Part shown: in pieces, positions 56,534 to 64,000 of the stretch
How positions within the stretch are numbered: position 1 is the stretch's first letter
How the letters are laid out: the number at the start of each line of letters is the position of its first letter
NCBI RefSeq assembly: GCF_010725885.1
Contig: NZ_AP022600.1
Coordinates: forward strand, 3,906,001 to 3,970,000
Length of the DNA stretch: 64,000 nucleotides
Direction of reading: 5' to 3'
Source: Mycolicibacterium tokaiense
GTDB taxonomy: Bacteria > Actinomycetota > Actinomycetes > Mycobacteriales > Mycobacteriaceae
Program-made: the position numbers and the translations under genes
Notes under the pieces: model-generated
The model's input: the letters and a program-made list of their open reading frames with translations, nothing else
The model's database searches: none
What the model was told of the DNA's origin: nothing

Positions 56534-56766
56534 CGCCAGGGCTTCCGCGCCGTGAGCCTGAAGGTCGGCGCGGGTCTTGGCGATCGCGGTCTTCGCAGCC
56601 TCCGCCGCCTCGCCGCCCCACGTGGTGAAGGCGGGTAGCTCGGCTATCCCGTCAGCGGCGTCCTGGACCGCCTGAGCGCGGCTGCTGGCGGCGTGGAAAA
56701 CCTCCCGGACATCGCCCGCATCCCACCGTTCGATGTCGGCGATGGTGAGCGTGACGGCCGGGGCTG

Positions 56767-57090
56767 CTACATCTGCGTTGCGATGGAATCAGCCTGTCGC
56801 CCAGGCGCTTCGAGCGCCTCGGCGTGATTTTCCTCCATGGCGCAGAACTCCTGCGCGCAGGTGTGCAAGCCTTGGGCGTGGTTGCTGAGCTGGGTCAGCA
56901 GAGTGGTCGTGGCGGTGGACCATTCGGTCATTCGCAGGGTCAGCGAGGCCGCCGAGCGTCCCTGCCACCCGCCCTGCGCGGTCTCAATACGGGTGTCGGC
57001 AGTGCAGTGCTTCATGGCCACGTCCTCGCCGTGACCGGTGACTTTCACGCCGGACGCCACCAGGTCCTCGATGTTCACCTTCAGCGCCAC
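56767..57090 (-). CDS. WXG100/EspC-like secreted helical protein
   Basis: 107 aa, two long helices around GGWQGRSAASL, the WXG turn of type VII secretion substrates. It starts MALKVNIEDLVASGVKVTGHGEDVA, typical of the small partner encoded upstream of mycobacterial LXG/WXG toxins. Its stop (56769-56767) lies within the open toxin frame, so the genes are at least tightly coupled. It probably dimerises with the toxin N-terminal domain for ESX export. Four cysteines or so are unusual for this family. Confidence 0.75.
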   Translation of the reverse strand: MALKVNIEDLVASGVKVTGHGEDVAMKHCTADTRIETAQGGWQGRSAASLTLRMTEWSTATTTLLTQLSNHAQGLHTCAQEFCAMEENHAEALEAPGRQADSIATQM

Positions 57091-57153
57091 AGTGCACCCC
57101 CATCCATGTTGCCGTCCGCTACATGCTTAGCAACGCCGGCGGTACTGCGCCAG

Positions 57154-57546
57154 TCACCTCTGGCGTTCGCGCGCCCGATCCGCGCGCAGCGACTTCAGTC
57201 GCTGCTCGTCACGCAGCACATTCTGGTAGCTCTCCCGCTCGGCGACCAGCCACTCCGGCTTCTCCTCCAGCAGCGCGTTGATCTGCTCGGTGGTCAGCGC
57301 GTCCACGACCCCGCCGCGGGCCAGGCCGGAGATCGAGACACCCAGTTTGGCTGCCACCAGGTTCTTCGGGTGCGGCCCGTTCTTGCGGAGGTCTTTGAGC
57401 CACTGCGGGGGATCGGCCTGCAGCGCGGCGAGTTCAGCGCGGGTGATGGCGTTGTCCTGGAATTCCGCGGGCGTCGCGGGCAGGTACACATCCAGCTTCT
57501 TGGCCGCGGTGGCGGGTTTCATGGACTGGGCGTCGGGCCTGCTCAT
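57154..57546 (-). CDS. DUF5997 family protein
   Basis: 130 aa from ATG 57546; 16 further codons upstream overlap the divergent promoter. KPATAAKKLDVYLPATPAEFQ, then a helical pattern with RAELAALQADPPQWLKDLRKNGPHP and a basic C-terminus. A widespread actinobacterial family of unknown function. It is divergent from a LysR effector-domain gene with 28 bp between starts; I recall this pairing in other mycobacteria. It may bind DNA (GVSISGLARGGV looks like a helix-turn-helix) but that is a guess. Confidence 0.75.
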   Translation of the reverse strand: MSRPDAQSMKPATAAKKLDVYLPATPAEFQDNAITRAELAALQADPPQWLKDLRKNGPHPKNLVAAKLGVSISGLARGGVVDALTTEQINALLEEKPEWLVAERESYQNVLRDEQRLKSLRADRARERQR

Positions 57547-57562
57547 GGGACAAGCGTATCGG

Positions 57563-57575
57563 TAGCCTGAAGCGG
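57563..57575 (+). promoter_or_regulatory. Leaderless -10 element
   Basis: TAGCCT (57563-57568) then 6 bp to GTG 57575. It lies 17 bp from the divergent DUF5997 start, so the two promoters must overlap. Confidence 0.5.
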
Positions 57576-58288
57576 TGACACCGGCCTCGCTCACCCTCGG
57601 CTACGTTCCCGGCGGGACGCCTGCCAAGTGGGCCAGGATCTGGGCCGAGCGCCACCCCGGCGTCCCCCTGGACCTCCGAGCGCTGACGGCCGCAGAGGCT
57701 GCCAATGCAGTGCTCACCGGCACCGTCGACGTGGCGCTGCTACGGCCACCGGCCGACGCCACCGGGCTGGCCATCATCCCGCTGTACGAGGAGACGACGG
57801 TGGCGGTGGTGCCCACCGATCACGTCCTCACCGCCGTCGACGAGATCGCTGCCGCCGATCTGGACGGCGAGCCCAGACTCCTGCCGGATGACAATGTGGT
57901 CGACTGGCCGCAGGCGCCGGGAACGGTGGTCGAGCACCGGCCCGAAACCACCGGCGAGGCAATCGAACTCGTCGCCGCCGGCGTGGGTGTGCTCATCGTT
58001 CCCCAGTCCTTGGCGCGACTGCATCATCGCAAAGACCTGACCTACCGCCCGATCACCGATGCGCCCCCGTGCCCGGTCGCACTCGCCGTCCCCGCGGGCC
58101 CGCAACCGGAGCTCGTGGAGGAGTTCATCGGCATCGTGCGGGGCCGCAAGGCCGGCTCCTCGCGGGCGCAGACCGAGCTTGCCCCCAAACGCACCGCGCG
58201 GGAGAAGACGCTGGCCAAGCAGGCTGCCCGCGCTGCCGCGGGCAAGGTGGCCCGTAAGCCCGGTCCGGCTAAGCGCGGTCGCCGCTGA
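57575..58288 (+). CDS. LysR-type substrate-binding domain protein lacking a DNA-binding domain
   Basis: 237 aa from GTG 57575. It starts directly with SLTLGYVPGGTPAKWARIWA, the first strand of a LysR effector (periplasmic-binding-like) domain, and continues through DVALLRPP, TVAVVPTDHVL and VAAGVGVLIVPQSLARL. The usual 60-residue helix-turn-helix is absent. A Lys/Arg/Ala-rich tail of about 50 residues replaces it at the other end (KAARAAAGK type) and could bind nucleic acid. It probably senses a small acid. Paired with DUF5997. Confidence 0.8.
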   Translation: MTPASLTLGYVPGGTPAKWARIWAERHPGVPLDLRALTAAEAANAVLTGTVDVALLRPPADATGLAIIPLYEETTVAVVPTDHVLTAVDEIAAADLDGEPRLLPDDNVVDWPQAPGTVVEHRPETTGEAIELVAAGVGVLIVPQSLARLHHRKDLTYRPITDAPPCPVALAVPAGPQPELVEEFIGIVRGRKAGSSRAQTELAPKRTAREKTLAKQAARAAAGKVARKPGPAKRGRR

Positions 58289-58757
58289 TCAAGTCCGACC
58301 AGAAATCCACAAGGGCGGGCTCGCCGGCGCCTTCCTCACCGCTGAGGTAGTCGGCCAGCGTGACTCCGACGACGGTGACTTCGGTGCGGATCACCGACAG
58401 CACGGGCCGGCCGGTGCTGTCGCGTCCGGCCGGCAGGTAGTGATGGCCGCGGATCGGGATCAGTCGCGGAGCGCGGTCCAGATGGTAATTCGCGCTGCGC
58501 AGAGCATCTTTCGTGCGCGCGGGCCGCGATCCCCAGGTGTCGGGCCAGAAGTCGTTCCACTCCACGGCGTGCAGGATCCCCTCGACGGGCAGCTGCACCA
58601 GGGTGCGTAGGTTGCGGACGCCGGCACGCCAATTCGGCCATCCTGCGCCCATCGGCATCCCGGCGGCCAAGAAGGCCCGGTGATCGTCGGCGAACTCGAA
58701 CCCCAACGCCGCCTCGATGCGCGAGAGTTCGTCGTCGGTCAGGCCTGGTTCGCTCAC
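58269..58757 (-). CDS. SMI1/KNR4 (SUKH)-like protein
   Basis: 162 aa from GTG 58757, which overlaps the stop of the upstream VOC gene (GTGA). The N-terminal DDELSRIEAALGFEFADDHRAFLAAG is the typical first element of SUKH domains, followed by WPNWR and a later FWPDTWG and LIPIRGHHYLP. SUKH proteins include many immunity proteins of polymorphic toxins, but no toxin gene lies beside this one. It may equally be a housekeeping version. Confidence 0.75.
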   Translation of the reverse strand: MSEPGLTDDELSRIEAALGFEFADDHRAFLAAGMPMGAGWPNWRAGVRNLRTLVQLPVEGILHAVEWNDFWPDTWGSRPARTKDALRSANYHLDRAPRLIPIRGHHYLPAGRDSTGRPVLSVIRTEVTVVGVTLADYLSGEEGAGEPALVDFWSDLISGDRA

Positions 58758-59170
58758 AAGGTGATGGTGCCGTCGTCGTTGATGGTCCACTGCGGGTTGT
58801 AGGCAATTTCCCACAGGTGGCCATCGAGGTCGGCGAAGTAGCCCGAATAACCGCCCCACTCAGTGTGTTCGGGAGGTTTGACGATGGTGGCCCCGGCCGC
58901 CTCGGCTTCGGCGAACACCCGGTCGACATCGGCGACGCCGCGTTGGTTCACGGCGATGGTGATCCCGCTGAAGGTGCCGTCGACGGGGTGGCGGGCGTCG
59001 GCGGCGAGATCGGAGCGCCCGAACAATCCGAGAGCGATCCCGGGCAGTTGGTAGAACGCGACCTCGTCGTGCACGGCGGTGGGTGTCCAGCCCAGGCCCT
59101 GCTCGAAGAACGCCCGGGAGTGCGCGAGATCGTCGACGCCAAGGGTGATGAGGCTGACGCGCTGGTCCAT
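58754..59170 (-). CDS. VOC superfamily (glyoxalase/bleomycin-resistance-like) protein
   Basis: 138 aa from ATG 59170. Two beta-alpha-beta-beta-beta units: LITLGVDDLAHSRAFFEQGLGW and ITIAVNQRGVADVDRVFAEA, ending in GYSGYFADLDGHLWEIAYNP with the Glu metal ligand. Metal-dependent enzyme or binding protein of unknown substrate. Co-transcribed with the SUKH-like gene. The 80 in-frame codons upstream have no supporting start. Confidence 0.85.
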   Translation of the reverse strand: MDQRVSLITLGVDDLAHSRAFFEQGLGWTPTAVHDEVAFYQLPGIALGLFGRSDLAADARHPVDGTFSGITIAVNQRGVADVDRVFAEAEAAGATIVKPPEHTEWGGYSGYFADLDGHLWEIAYNPQWTINDDGTITL

Positions 59171-59287
59171 GACGCCCACCCTACGAGTGCCCGGCTGCGG
59201 ACACATGTGTGCTTTACCGCGGTCGGGGCGGCGTGTCGTGCGCAACACCGCACAGATGTGGACCGGGAAGGGGCTTCGAAACAACAA

Positions 59288-59323
59288 CAGCGCGGCCCCA
59301 CCCGGTCGGATGAGGCCGCGCTG
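59288..59323 (-). terminator. Intrinsic terminator of the geranylgeranyl-reductase gene
   Basis: Read on the minus strand: a perfect 10-bp stem CAGCGCGGCC/GGCCGCGCTG (59323-59314 with 59297-59288), 16-nt loop, followed by TTGTTGTTT. It begins 14 bp after the stop. Confidence 0.88.
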
Positions 59324-59336
59324 TCGTAAGCGGAGA

Positions 59337-60521
59337 TCAGTGCGTGGTGTGCAGCGGGCCTTCGGCCTTCTTGTACAGCGCCTTGAGCATGCGGTCACGG
59401 AAAGCCGCATTGTCGATCAGCTTGATGCCGGCGTTCGCCAGCTTGGGCTGTCCGATCAGCTTGTGCATGTAGCGGCCCCGCTTGTACTCCCGGCCCCACG
59501 ACGCCTCCATGCGCTGCGCGTAGTTGGTGAAGTCGTCGGGTCCGCCGTTCTGCAGAGCGGCAATCGCGCACTCGCCGGCGGCCAGGCCGGACTCCAGCGC
59601 CTTGGAGATGCCCGCGCCGGAAGCCGGCTTGCCGGCGCCCAGAGAGTCGCCGGTGAACAGCACACCCGGCCGGAACGGCGGCCACGCGGTGAAGCCCATC
59701 GGCAGGCGCCAGGCGCGCACACTCTTGTTCTTCTTGAGCTCCTCGATGGCGGGCAGATCCCAGTCCCGCGGCAAGGTGCGCAGGAATTCGCCGAGGAACT
59801 GGGTGGCGTTGATCGACTGCCAGTTCTTGTAGCTGTTGACGTACCCCAGGCCGATGTTGAAGATGCCATTGCCCATGGGGAACACCCAGCCGTAGCCGGG
59901 CAACTGGTCACCCTGGAACTGCAGCTTGAGGTAGATGTCCAAGCTGTCGGAGTCCACCCGGTTGGCCGGCATCTCCGAGCGGATGGCGATCGCCGAGTAG
60001 CCGTTGTACTGCGAGTCGATCTTCAACGCCCGCTTGATGGGCGAGTAGGCACCGTCGGCAGCGATCACGGCGTCGCCGTAGATCTTCTCGCCGCCCTTGA
60101 GGGTGACGCCGACGACGCGGCCGTTGGCGTTGAATTCGGGACCGGCGACCTCCGCGCCCTGACGCACCTCCGCGCCGGCGGACTCGGCGTGCTTGAGCAG
60201 CACGGTGTCCAGATGCTCGCGGCTGACGGTGTGGCCGTGGTCCGGCATGCCCGGGCGCTTGGGAAACGACAGTTCCCAGGCGCTGGGGCTGAACACCGTC
60301 ACCCGGTTCACGCGGTGATAGGTGGCCACCTCGTCGGCGAGGCCCATCTTCTGCAGGTAGCTGACGGCACGTGCGGTGAGCCCGTCACCGCAGGGCTTGG
60401 CGCGAGGAAATTCCGCCTTGTCCACCACCAGCACCTTGGCGCCGGTCTGGGCGGCCGCCCAGGCTGCTGCTGATCCCGAGGGGCCCCCGCCCGCTATGAC
60501 CAGGTCATATCGCTGCGTCAC
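59337..60521 (-). CDS. Geranylgeranyl-reductase-family FAD-dependent oxidoreductase (MenJ-like)
   Basis: 394 aa from GTG 60521. FAD-binding GGGPSGSAAAW, then the group signature KPCGDGLTARAV, second FAD motif FTGDSLGAGKPASGAGISKALESG. Enzymes of this family saturate isoprenoid double bonds; MenJ of M. tuberculosis reduces the beta-isoprene of menaquinone. Similarity to MenJ is moderate, so it may be a paralogue acting on another prenyl lipid. Single gene with its own terminator, divergent from a TetR gene. Confidence 0.85.
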   Translation of the reverse strand: MTQRYDLVIAGGGPSGSAAAWAAAQTGAKVLVVDKAEFPRAKPCGDGLTARAVSYLQKMGLADEVATYHRVNRVTVFSPSAWELSFPKRPGMPDHGHTVSREHLDTVLLKHAESAGAEVRQGAEVAGPEFNANGRVVGVTLKGGEKIYGDAVIAADGAYSPIKRALKIDSQYNGYSAIAIRSEMPANRVDSDSLDIYLKLQFQGDQLPGYGWVFPMGNGIFNIGLGYVNSYKNWQSINATQFLGEFLRTLPRDWDLPAIEELKKNKSVRAWRLPMGFTAWPPFRPGVLFTGDSLGAGKPASGAGISKALESGLAAGECAIAALQNGGPDDFTNYAQRMEASWGREYKRGRYMHKLIGQPKLANAGIKLIDNAAFRDRMLKALYKKAEGPLHTTH

Positions 60522-60643
60522 TAGTGCCTCTCATCTTCGATATGGTCTGCGCTGTCGCGTGGTGATGCTAGCTGACCGAGCTGTGTAGTGCGGAAATCGG
60601 CTTCGCTCGTGGTGACAGAAAGCGGTGTGAGTGTAATAACAGT

Positions 60644-61450
60644 GTGACCGACCTGCAGTCGGACGCCGGTATGCGCAGGTCAGCGTATTCCGAGCGGTAC
60701 AGTGCAGTCGTGCGCAGATCGGCGAAGGTCCGACCGGACGGCGAATCCGCCGAGGTCAAGGTCGACGCGCGCAGCGAACGGTGGCGCGAACACCGCAAGA
60801 AGGTGCGCGCCGAGATCGTCGACGCGGCGTTCCGGGCCATCGACCGGCTGGGGCCTGCGGTCAGCTTGCGGGAGATCGCCGAGGAGGCCGGCACGGCCAA
60901 GCCCAAGATCTACCGGCATTTCGCCGACAAGTCCGACCTGTTCCAGGCGATCGGCGAGCGGATGCGCGACATGCTGTGGGCGGGGATCTTCCCGGTGATC
61001 AACCTGGCCACCGATCCGGCTCGCGAGGTCATCCGCCGCAGTGTCGAGCAGTACGTCTACCTGGTCGACGAGCATCCCAACGTGGTGCGCTTCCTGGTCC
61101 AGGGTTTCCCGGAGCAGTCGGAGTCGACCATGCGGGCGCTCAACGAGGGCCGCGAGATCACCCTGGCCATGGCGGAGATGTTCAACAACGAGCTGCGCGA
61201 GATGGAACTCGACCGCGAGGCCATCGAATTGGCCGCGTACACGACCTTCGGTTCGGCCACCGCGGCCACCGACTGGTGGCTGGGCCCCGACCCGTCCAGT
61301 CCGCGCCGGATGGACCGCGCGAAGTTCATCGAGTACCTCACGACGATCATGGTCGGCGCCATCAACGGCACGACCGCGCTGCTGGGTATCCGCATCGACC
61401 CCGATCTGCCGATCGGCAAAGCGGTTCCGCGGGCCAACATCGTCAGCTGA
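60644..61450 (+). CDS. TetR-family regulator (Rv3050c-like)
   Basis: 268 aa from GTG 60644; the first about 40 residues are a basic, disordered extension not shared by most TetR proteins. Helix-turn-helix at about 50-98 (RAEIVDAAFRAIDRL ... LREIAEEAGTAKPKIYRHFADKSD), then a ligand domain. A regulator of this kind precedes nrdF2 in M. tuberculosis as well. A start further in, near the VKVDARSERW segment, cannot be excluded. Target unknown; it may govern the divergent reductase. Confidence 0.88.
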   Translation: MTDLQSDAGMRRSAYSERYSAVVRRSAKVRPDGESAEVKVDARSERWREHRKKVRAEIVDAAFRAIDRLGPAVSLREIAEEAGTAKPKIYRHFADKSDLFQAIGERMRDMLWAGIFPVINLATDPAREVIRRSVEQYVYLVDEHPNVVRFLVQGFPEQSESTMRALNEGREITLAMAEMFNNELREMELDREAIELAAYTTFGSATAATDWWLGPDPSSPRRMDRAKFIEYLTTIMVGAINGTTALLGIRIDPDLPIGKAVPRANIVS

Positions 61451-61480
61451 CTATCCGGAGGGCGCACTTCACTTCGCAGC

Positions 61481-61494
61481 TACCCTGGAAGTCG
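61481..61494 (+). promoter_or_regulatory. Leaderless -10 element
   Basis: TACCCT (61481-61486) then 7 bp to GTG 61494. No clear -35 box. Confidence 0.5.
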
Positions 61495-62135
61495 TGACCC
61501 GGCGACTGCGTGCCGATGCCGCCCTCAACCGCGACCGCATCGTCGACGCCGCGGCAGAACTGTTCGCCGCGAAAGGCATCGCGGTACCGATGGACGACGT
61601 GGCCCGCCACGCCGGGGTGGGGGTGGCCACGTTGTACCGGCGTTTTCCGACCCGCGCGGACTTGGCGGCGGCGACCTTCGAACGCAATCTCAGCCGGTAC
61701 ACCGAGGCGGTCGATCGGGCGTTGGCCGAGCCCGATCCGTGGAGCGGCTTCCGGGCGCTGCTCTACGAGCTGTGCCAGCTGCAGGCCAGCGATGCCGGTC
61801 TGCGGGAACTGCTCACCATGTCGTTTCCGGCCAGCAGCATCATCGAGCAACGCTCCGGCGAGGCCCTGGTCAAGCTGCGCACCTTGATGGAGCGCGCCCA
61901 GCAGGCGGGTGATTTGCGACGCGACCTGGTTCCCGGTGACGTCGTGGTGATGCTGTTGGGCAATTCCGGGGTGGTCGCGGCGACCTGCGGAGCGGAAACG
62001 GCGCCGGGCACCGAGCCCTGGCGTCGATTCGCCGCGCTGATCATCAACGCGTTCGCAGTGAATCCGTGTGAACCACTGCCCGTCGCGACCCCGGAACCGC
62101 AGTTGCGCCGCTCCATCGCCATGCTCGCGCAGTAG
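61494..62135 (+). CDS. TetR-family regulator
   Basis: 213 aa from GTG 61494, set by the -10 spacing. Helix-turn-helix at about 8-57 (NRDRIVDAAAELFAAKG ... MDDVARHAGVGVATLYRRFPTRADL), with the SBP-type C-terminal TetR domain. It follows another TetR gene by 43 bp in the same direction but has its own promoter. It may have been inserted into the conserved Rv3050c-nrdF2 block. Confidence 0.9.
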   Translation: MTRRLRADAALNRDRIVDAAAELFAAKGIAVPMDDVARHAGVGVATLYRRFPTRADLAAATFERNLSRYTEAVDRALAEPDPWSGFRALLYELCQLQASDAGLRELLTMSFPASSIIEQRSGEALVKLRTLMERAQQAGDLRRDLVPGDVVVMLLGNSGVVAATCGAETAPGTEPWRRFAALIINAFAVNPCEPLPVATPEPQLRRSIAMLAQ

Positions 62136-62153
62136 GGCCGATGCGGGAGGTGA

Positions 62154-64000
<1,847 letters not shown>

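Overview
The window is high-GC actinobacterial DNA, most probably from an environmental, fast-growing mycobacterium (Mycolicibacterium type). The evidence is the gene content and order. Two 13E12/DUF222 HNH genes are present, one with a near-perfect mycobacterial SOS box. From about 33 kb on, the order cstA, ligB, cyp136, TetR, SDR, dinB2, TetR, FMN reductase, nrdH, nrdI, nrdE, TetR, nrdF2 follows the Rv3063 to Rv3048c block of Mycobacterium tuberculosis as I remember it. Many starts look leaderless, with TANNNT placed 6-7 nt before ATG or GTG.

Layout. 1-7.3 kb: end of a CYP125-like P450, a 13E12 gene, mgtE, a YbaK-type deacylase and two acyl-CoA dehydrogenases. 7.4-23.1 kb: a sugar-diacid (glucarate/galactarate) catabolic island. 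It holds GudD, a second glucarate-dehydratase-like enzyme, 5-dehydro-4-deoxyglucarate dehydratase, 2-oxoglutarate-semialdehyde dehydrogenase, two 2-hydroxyacid dehydrogenases, a five-gene Dpp/Opp-type ABC importer, a TauE/SafE exporter, and LysR and IclR regulators. The route is import, dehydration to 5-keto-4-deoxyglucarate, conversion to 2-oxoglutarate semialdehyde, then oxidation to 2-oxoglutarate. A near-identical 16-bp motif lies upstream of two of its promoters.

23.1-30.7 kb: an accessory patch. A DUF222 gene has been cut from its promoter and 5' end by an IS256-family element with an 8-bp target duplication; the transposase carries two frameshifts. Next to it are two long-stem inverted repeats and an internally deleted maleylpyruvate-isomerase-like pseudogene, then a ROK regulator and an MFS transporter with a highly structured leader. 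30.7-43.4 kb: rhlE, cstA-ybdD, ligB, a membrane-anchored molybdopterin oxidoreductase, poxB-like and SDR genes, and an APH-fold kinase.

43.5-64 kb: a leaderless 13-codon leader peptide (Ile-Leu-Val-Val) with a complete attenuator precedes a standalone LeuA regulatory-domain protein. Then come cyp136 with a divergent TetR, dinB2 (with a leucine steric gate), and nrdHIE, with nrdF2 about 8 kb away; both nrd units carry paired NrdR boxes with the same 32-bp spacing. Between them sits a type VII-style polymorphic toxin cassette (WXG-like partner, RNase A-like toxin, CdiI-like immunity protein), a LysR effector domain without a DNA-binding domain beside a DUF5997 gene, and small genes. The window ends in an APC-family permease. 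I saw no tRNA, rRNA or CRISPR array.
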